DNA of 13,596 nt from Candidatus Dormiibacterota bacterium. Lineage in GTDB: Bacteria > Chloroflexota > Dormibacteria > Aeolococcales > Bog-877. The notes below the pieces were generated by a model. The model was not told where the DNA came from, did no database searches, and saw nothing but the letters and a program-made list of their open reading frames with translations. The translations under genes and the position numbers were made by a program. Positions 9,300-13,596 of the stretch are shown here, piece after piece (within the stretch, counting starts at the first letter, position 1; each line of letters opens with the position of its first letter). The stretch lies in the NCBI GenBank assembly GCA_030038765.1, contig JASHRA010000024.1, positions 1 to 13,596 on the forward strand. Direction: 5' to 3'.

Positions 9300-10607
9300 G
9301 TGAGCGGCGCGCAGGACGGCCAGCCGTCGGAGCAGCTCCGGCAGCTGCGCCGGAGGGCGGTGCCCCGCGGCCTCAGCTCCGCCTTCCCGGTGGTGGCCGA
9401 GCGCGCCTCCGGGGCGGAGCTGTGGGACGCCGACGGGCGGCGCTACATCGACTTCGCCGGCGGCATCGGCACGGTCAACGTGGGCCACGGCCACCCGAGG
9501 GTGCTGGAGGCGGCCCACCGCCAGCTCGACCGCCTCGTCCACAGCGCCGCCCAGGTGGCCATCTACGAGCCCTACCTGAGCCTGGCCGACCGCCTCTGCG
9601 ACCTGGCCCCCGGGGACTTCCCCAAGCGGGCGGTGCTCTTCAACACCGGCGCCGAGGCGGTGGAGAACGCGGTCAAGATCGCCCGGTCGGCGACCGGGCG
9701 ACCGGCCGTGATCGCCTTCAGCCAGGCCTTCCACGGCCGCACCCTGCTGGGCCTCAGCCTCACCGACACCGTCCACCCCTACAAGGAGGGCTTCGGGCCC
9801 TTCGTCCCCGAGATCTACCGGGCCCCCTATCCCTACGCCTACTGGGGCTGGGGCAGCGAGCGCGCCCTGGCGGCGCTGGAGGAGCTGCTGCGCACGACGG
9901 TGCCGGCCGACCGGGTGGCGGCACTGCTGATCGAGCCCGTGCTGGGGGAGGGCGGCTTCGTTCCCGCGCCCTTCGATTTCATGCGCCGGCTGCGCCAGCT
10001 GGCCGATCGCAGCGGCATGGCGCTGATCGTGGACGAGGTCCAGAGCGGGGTGGGCCGCACCGGTCGCTTCTTCGCCGTCCAGCACAGCGGCGTCGCCCCC
10101 GACCTGATCGCGCTGGCCAAGAGCCTGGGTGGGGGACTGCCGCTGTCGGCGGTCGTGGGGCGCGCCGAGCTGATGGACGCGCCCGGGCCGGGGGGGCTGG
10201 GCAGCACCTTCGGCGGCAATCCGGTTGCCTGCGCCGCCGCGCTGGCGGTGCTCGACGTGATCGAGGACGAGGGGCTGCTGGCCCGGGCCGAGCTCCTCGG
10301 CTCGATCCTGGAGGAGCGCCTCGGGGACTGGCGCCGCCGCTTCCCGGTGGTGGGCGACGTGCGCGTCCTCGGCGCCATGGCCGGGGTCGAGCTGGTGCGG
10401 GACCGGGAGACCCGGGAGCCGGCGGCGGAGCTCACCCAGCAGGTGCTGGGGGGGTGCCGGGAGCGGGGCCTGCTGCTGCTCGGCGCCGGGCCCCGGCACA
10501 ACGTCGTCCGTACCCTGATGCCGCTCAACCTCCCCGAGCCGCTCCTGCTGGAGGGACTCGACGTGCTGGAGGGCGAGCTGGCGCGGGCGGTTCAGAGCCA
10601 GGCCTAG
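9300..10607 (+). CDS. gabT: 4-aminobutyrate (GABA) aminotransferase-like class III enzyme
   Basis: This 435-residue PLP aminotransferase carries FNTGAEAVENAVK (114-126), AFHGRT (143-148), IEPVLGEGG (211-219), the PLP Asp245 in VDEVQSGVGRTG, the Schiff-base Lys274 in ALAKSLGGGLPLSAVVG and STFGGNP (302-308). These are the GabT/PuuE hallmarks, so the likely reaction is GABA plus 2-oxoglutarate to succinate semialdehyde plus glutamate. Class III specificity is not fully readable from motifs: a putrescine or other omega-amine transaminase is possible, and being directly upstream of a gamma-aminobutyraldehyde dehydrogenase keeps that alternative open. The GTG start at 9300 has no Shine-Dalgarno but follows a -10-like element, suggesting leaderless translation. 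The ALDH gene follows after a 20-base gap with a strong ribosome site, so the two form an operon. The protein is cytosolic and full length for the family. Confidence 0.88.
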   Translation: MSGAQDGQPSEQLRQLRRRAVPRGLSSAFPVVAERASGAELWDADGRRYIDFAGGIGTVNVGHGHPRVLEAAHRQLDRLVHSAAQVAIYEPYLSLADRLCDLAPGDFPKRAVLFNTGAEAVENAVKIARSATGRPAVIAFSQAFHGRTLLGLSLTDTVHPYKEGFGPFVPEIYRAPYPYAYWGWGSERALAALEELLRTTVPADRVAALLIEPVLGEGGFVPAPFDFMRRLRQLADRSGMALIVDEVQSGVGRTGRFFAVQHSGVAPDLIALAKSLGGGLPLSAVVGRAELMDAPGPGGLGSTFGGNPVACAAALAVLDVIEDEGLLARAELLGSILEERLGDWRRRFPVVGDVRVLGAMAGVELVRDRETREPAAELTQQVLGGCRERGLLLLGAGPRHNVVRTLMPLNLPEPLLLEGLDVLEGELARAVQSQA

Positions 10608-10613
10608 GCCGGC

Positions 10614-10619
10614 AGGAGG
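10614..10619 (+). promoter_or_regulatory. Strong ribosome binding site of the aldehyde dehydrogenase
   Basis: AGGAGG ends eight bases before the ATG at 10628, and a second AGGAG (10623-10627) directly abuts the ATG. The first has the correct spacing. It is the strongest ribosome site on the + strand of the window, in contrast to gabT just upstream, which has none. Confidence 0.75.
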
Positions 10620-10627
10620 AGCAGGAG

Positions 10628-12073
10628 ATGGCGGCAGTGCTCGATCGGACCAAGCTCTTCATCGGCGGTGAGTGGGTGGAGAGCGCCTCGGAGGAGGTGC
10701 AGGAGGTCTTCGACCCGGCCACCGGCGAGGTCATCGCCCATGCCGCCAAGGGCAGCGAGCGGGACGTGGACCGCGCCGTGCGCGCGGCCCGCGCCGCCTT
10801 CGACGGGGGCTGGAGCGAGGCCACCCCGGCGGAGCGCTCGGCCGCCCTGCTGCGCCTGGCCGCGATCGTCGAGGAGAACGCCACCGAGTTCGCCCAGCTG
10901 GAGTCGCGCAACGTCGGCAAGCCCATCTCCCTCGTCATGTCGGAGGAGATCCCGCCCATGGTCGACGGCCTGCGCTTCTTCGCCGCCGGCGCGCGCTGCC
11001 TCGAGGGCCGGTCCGCGGGTGAGTACGCCCGCGGCTTCACCAGCGTGCTGCGGCGCGAGCCGATCGGGGTGGTGGGCTCGATCGCGCCCTGGAACTACCC
11101 CCTGATGATGGCCATCTGGAAGCTGGGCCCGGCCCTGGCGGCGGGCAACGCGGTCGTCATCAAGCCCTCCGAGTGGACGCCGCTCTCGCTCCTCCGGCTG
11201 GCGGAGCTGGCGGCCGAGGAGCTCCCCAAGGGGCTGATCAACGTGGTCACCGGCGACGGCCAGCCGGTGGGCGAGGCCATCGTTCGCCACCCCGGCGTGG
11301 GCATGGTCTCGCTCACCGGGGACGTCAGCACCGGGCAGGCGGTGGCGGCGGCCGCCGCCCAGAGCCTGAAGCGGGTCCACCTGGAGCTCGGAGGCAAGGC
11401 GCCGGTGGTGGTCTTCGACGACGCCGACCTGGCCGCGGTGGTGGAGGGGATCAAGGGCGCCGGGTACTTCAACTCGGGCCAGGACTGCACCGCCGCCACC
11501 CGGGTGCTGGTGGCGGCGCCGTTCCGCGACCAGCTCCTGGAGCGCCTGGTGCCGGCCGTGGACGGCATCCGGCTGGGGGACCCCGGGGAGGAGGCGACGG
11601 AGATGGGCCCGGTGGTCTCGGTGGAGCAGCTGGAGCGCGTCTCCGGCTTCGTCGAGCGGGCCCGAGGCGAGGGCGCGGAGGTGGTCGCGGGGGGCCGGCG
11701 GGTGGAGCGGCCGGGGTTCTGGTACGCGCCCACGGTGCTGCTGCCCCGGAGCCAGGAGGCGGAGATCGTGCAGCGGGAGGTCTTCGGTCCCGTGGTCACG
11801 GTCCAGGCCTTCTCCGACGAGGAGCAGGCGGTGGCCTGGGCCAACGGCGTCGACTACGGGCTGGCGGCCTCGATCTGGACCCGGGACGTGGGCCGGGCGC
11901 TGCGGGTGTCACGCCGGCTCCAGTTCGGCACCGTCTGGGTCAACACCCACATCCTGCTGGTCAACGAGATGCCCCACGGCGGCTTCAAGCGCAGCGGCTA
12001 CGGCAAGGACCTGTCCATGTACTCGATCGAGGAGTACACGCAGGTCAAGCACGTGATGTTCGCCCTGGACTGA
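10628..12073 (+). CDS. patD: Gamma-aminobutyraldehyde dehydrogenase (PatD/Prr type)
   Basis: This 481-residue NAD-dependent aldehyde dehydrogenase has the oxyanion Asn156 in PWNY, IKPSE (178-182) for the cofactor, TGDVSTG (230-236), the general base Glu253 in LELGGK and the nucleophile Cys287 in FNSGQDCTAATR. Several stretches match E. coli YdcW/PatD as I remember it: ESRNVGKP, GARCLEGRSAGEY, GVVGSIAPWNYPLMM, VFDDADLAAVVEG and WVNTH followed by EMPHGG and SGYGKD near the C-terminus. The expected reaction is 4-aminobutyraldehyde (1-pyrroline) to GABA, which feeds directly into the gabT product encoded 20 bases upstream. The ATG start is supported by AGGAGG at good spacing. Length is normal for the family and all catalytic residues are present. 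Other amino-aldehydes such as 3-aminopropanal could also be substrates. It converges with the second permease gene with only 15 bases between the stops. Confidence 0.9.
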   Translation: MAAVLDRTKLFIGGEWVESASEEVQEVFDPATGEVIAHAAKGSERDVDRAVRAARAAFDGGWSEATPAERSAALLRLAAIVEENATEFAQLESRNVGKPISLVMSEEIPPMVDGLRFFAAGARCLEGRSAGEYARGFTSVLRREPIGVVGSIAPWNYPLMMAIWKLGPALAAGNAVVIKPSEWTPLSLLRLAELAAEELPKGLINVVTGDGQPVGEAIVRHPGVGMVSLTGDVSTGQAVAAAAAQSLKRVHLELGGKAPVVVFDDADLAAVVEGIKGAGYFNSGQDCTAATRVLVAAPFRDQLLERLVPAVDGIRLGDPGEEATEMGPVVSVEQLERVSGFVERARGEGAEVVAGGRRVERPGFWYAPTVLLPRSQEAEIVQREVFGPVVTVQAFSDEEQAVAWANGVDYGLAASIWTRDVGRALRVSRRLQFGTVWVNTHILLVNEMPHGGFKRSGYGKDLSMYSIEEYTQVKHVMFALD

Positions 12074-12082
12074 GCCTGCGGC

Positions 12083-12099
12083 CCACCCTCAGGGGGTGG
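12083..12099. terminator. Short hairpin between convergent patD and permease
   Basis: A 6-bp inverted repeat (CCACCC at 12083-12088, GGGTGG at 12094-12099, five-base loop) lies just after the patD stop and overlaps the stop codon of the opposite-strand permease. There is no U-tract on either side. Its placement fits a compact shared terminator, but the stem is short for such GC-rich DNA. Confidence 0.3.
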
Positions 12100-13596
12100 C
12101 GGGGAGGGACTCGGCCGCCGGGGGCGGCTCGTGGCCGGCCGCGGGGGAGCGGCGGTGGGGGTGCGCCGTCCAGAAGTAGACGGCCCCGATGGCGCAGATG
12201 ACGACCACCACCAGCAGCGTGAGCCAGTCGAAGTTGAAGAGCTCGCCCTTGGGGCTGGTGATCCCGGTGGGGATGAGGATGTTGGCCAGCATCAGGGTGC
12301 CGTAGGCGGCCGCTCCCAGCAGCACCGGCCACTCCCAGGCCCCGAGCCGGAAGGGGCCCTCGGGCCTCCAGCCGCGCAGTCGCCCGCCGATGGCGGCCAG
12401 CACCACCATGAGGAAGGAGAGGTAGATGCCGGAGACGCCGAAGGAGACCAGGGCGGTGAGGGCGGTGACGTTGGCCGGGTAGGTGATGAAGGCGATGTTG
12501 ATCGGCTTGGTCGGGCTGAAGTGGACCAGGAGGGTGAAGAGGAGGGGGAGCACGGCGGCCAGGAGGACGGCGTTGACCGGCGTCTTGAAGCGCGGCGAGA
12601 CCCGGCGCAGGAGGTGGCTGCCGGGGATGGCGCGGTCCCGAGCGTAGGAGAAGGCGAGCCGGGCCCCGGCGCCCTGGACCGCGGTGCCGCAGCTGAAGAA
12701 GGCGAAGCAGACCAGGAGCAGGATGAAGTCCTGGATCCCGGCCACGTGCACGTTGGCGTCGAGGACGTAGGTCACGCCCCCGCTGAGCGAGGTGGCGGCG
12801 GTGAAGCTCTTGCCCCCGGAGGGGATGGCCAGGAGCAGGGCGGCGACCAGGATGAAGCTGGTGATGCCTCCCACCAGGAGCGAGGAGACGATGGCGCGCG
12901 GCACCTGGCGGCTGGCCGCCTTCACCTCCTCGGCCACGTCGCCGGCCGACTCGAAGCCGTAGAAGATGTAGACGTGGGCCAGGATCGCCACCAGGGCGGC
13001 CCCCAGCCACCAGTTGCCGCCGAAGCTGACCCCGAGGGGGTTGTGGGCCACGCTCTCGGTGCCCTGGGTGGTGAAGAGGAAGCCGATCCCGTGGTGGAAG
13101 CCGACCGCCGCCAGCAGGATGGCGATGCCGAAGGTGCCCAGGATCTCGACGTAGACGCCGATCTTGGAGATGGCCCCGAGGAGGCGGACCCCCGCGATGT
13201 TGAAGACCGTCTGCACCGCCAGCAGGCAGAGGGTGAAGAGCAGGATGGTGTTGGGGTCGGCGCTGTTGATGTTGGCCCCGAAGAGGTTGTGCAGGAGCGG
13301 GGCGGCGTAGATCACGAAGCCGGTGTCGACCGAGGCCACGGTGATGATCAGGGCCCAGCCGTAGATCCATCCCACCCACCAGCCGTAGCCGCGACCGAGC
13401 AGGTTCTTGCTCCAGTGGAAGAGCGCGCCGGCGATGGGGTAGTGGCTGCCCAGCTCGGCGAAGACCAGCGCCACCAGGAGCTGGCCCAGGACCACGATCG
13501 GCATCAGCCAGAGGTAGCGGGGGCCGGCCGAGCCCGCCCCGAGGGTGAAGAGGGAGTAGATGCCGACCATCGGCGAGAGGTAGCAGAAGGCGACGC
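12089..13596 (-). CDS. APC-superfamily permease, amino acid/choline/GABA (ACT-like) type, 5' truncated
   Basis: Some 501 residues are visible. The frame is open to the window edge and the first visible residues, VAFCYLSPMVGIYSLF, are mid-TM1 of an APC transporter, so the ATG at 13568-13570 is internal and the true start lies outside. About 12 hydrophobic segments follow. FYGFESAGDVAEEVK (near 12922-12968), continuing into RQVPRAI, and AFSYARDRAIPGSHL, continuing into PRFKTPVNAV (near 12570-12655), are typical of the amino acid/choline transporter branch, which includes bacterial and fungal GABA permeases. A polar, Pro-rich cytosolic tail of about 24 residues ends the protein. Given gabT and patD next to it, uptake of GABA, putrescine or a related amine is a reasonable inference, but specificity is not readable. 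It is convergent with patD and its promoter lies beyond the window. Confidence 0.9.
   Translation of the reverse strand, partial: VAFCYLSPMVGIYSLFTLGAGSAGPRYLWLMPIVVLGQLLVALVFAELGSHYPIAGALFHWSKNLLGRGYGWWVGWIYGWALIITVASVDTGFVIYAAPLLHNLFGANINSADPNTILLFTLCLLAVQTVFNIAGVRLLGAISKIGVYVEILGTFGIAILLAAVGFHHGIGFLFTTQGTESVAHNPLGVSFGGNWWLGAALVAILAHVYIFYGFESAGDVAEEVKAASRQVPRAIVSSLLVGGITSFILVAALLLAIPSGGKSFTAATSLSGGVTYVLDANVHVAGIQDFILLLVCFAFFSCGTAVQGAGARLAFSYARDRAIPGSHLLRRVSPRFKTPVNAVLLAAVLPLLFTLLVHFSPTKPINIAFITYPANVTALTALVSFGVSGIYLSFLMVVLAAIGGRLRGWRPEGPFRLGAWEWPVLLGAAAYGTLMLANILIPTGITSPKGELFNFDWLTLLVVVVICAIGAVYFWTAHPHRRSPAAGHEPPPAAESLPATP

Noticed and set aside
9422..10627. Upstream extension of the aldehyde dehydrogenase frame through gabT
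   Set aside because: Out of frame with the well-supported gabT product and low complexity. The ATG at 10628 has a strong ribosome site and fits the family N-terminus.
13568..13570. ATG as start of the second permease
   Set aside because: The frame continues to the window edge and the residues before it (VAFCYLSP) belong to TM1 of the APC fold, so the ATG is internal.

Overview
The window is very GC-rich (roughly 70% by eye), has almost no non-coding DNA and uses GTG and TTG starts freely. It opens inside rpoC, which gives the best clue to the host. The beta-prime subunit has a compact trigger loop without the large insertion seen in Proteobacteria, and the wording of its trigger-loop region resembles Chloroflexota and other Terrabacteria more than typical Actinomycetes. 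I infer a high-GC Terrabacteria lineage (Chloroflexota/Dormibacterota-like or a deep actinobacterial group). No rRNA, tRNA, mobile element, phage gene or CRISPR array was seen.

Layout. 1-3114 (+): 3' four-fifths of rpoC, ending at a perfect 13-bp hairpin shared with the convergent neighbour. 3184-6048 (-): a two-gene unit with an APC-superfamily amino acid/amine permease followed, three bases after its stop, by a class III PLP aminotransferase of the glutamate-1-semialdehyde-aminomutase-like branch. 6049-6191: a divergent control region with a good Shine-Dalgarno for each side and a small inverted repeat. 6192-9244 (+): a PuuB/OrdL-like FAD amine oxidoreductase and a PucR-family regulator. 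9300-12073 (+): a GabT-like aminotransferase, possibly translated from a leaderless mRNA, and a PatD-like gamma-aminobutyraldehyde dehydrogenase. 12089-13596 (-): a second APC permease, cut by the window edge, convergent with patD.

Taken together, everything after rpoC reads as a catabolic locus for a diamine or related amine (putrescine to GABA to succinate semialdehyde is the best guess). Two transporters would bring in substrate. The FAD oxidase and/or an aminotransferase would make an amino-aldehyde, PatD would oxidise it to GABA, and GabT would deaminate GABA. The PucR protein is the obvious candidate local regulator. Within the window there is no glutamine-synthetase-like ligase (PuuA), no gamma-glutamyl hydrolase (PuuD) and no separate succinate-semialdehyde dehydrogenase (GabD). 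The locus is therefore not a plain copy of the E. coli puu route. The second aminotransferase (3184-4563) has no obvious place in the known route and is the most interesting unknown here.
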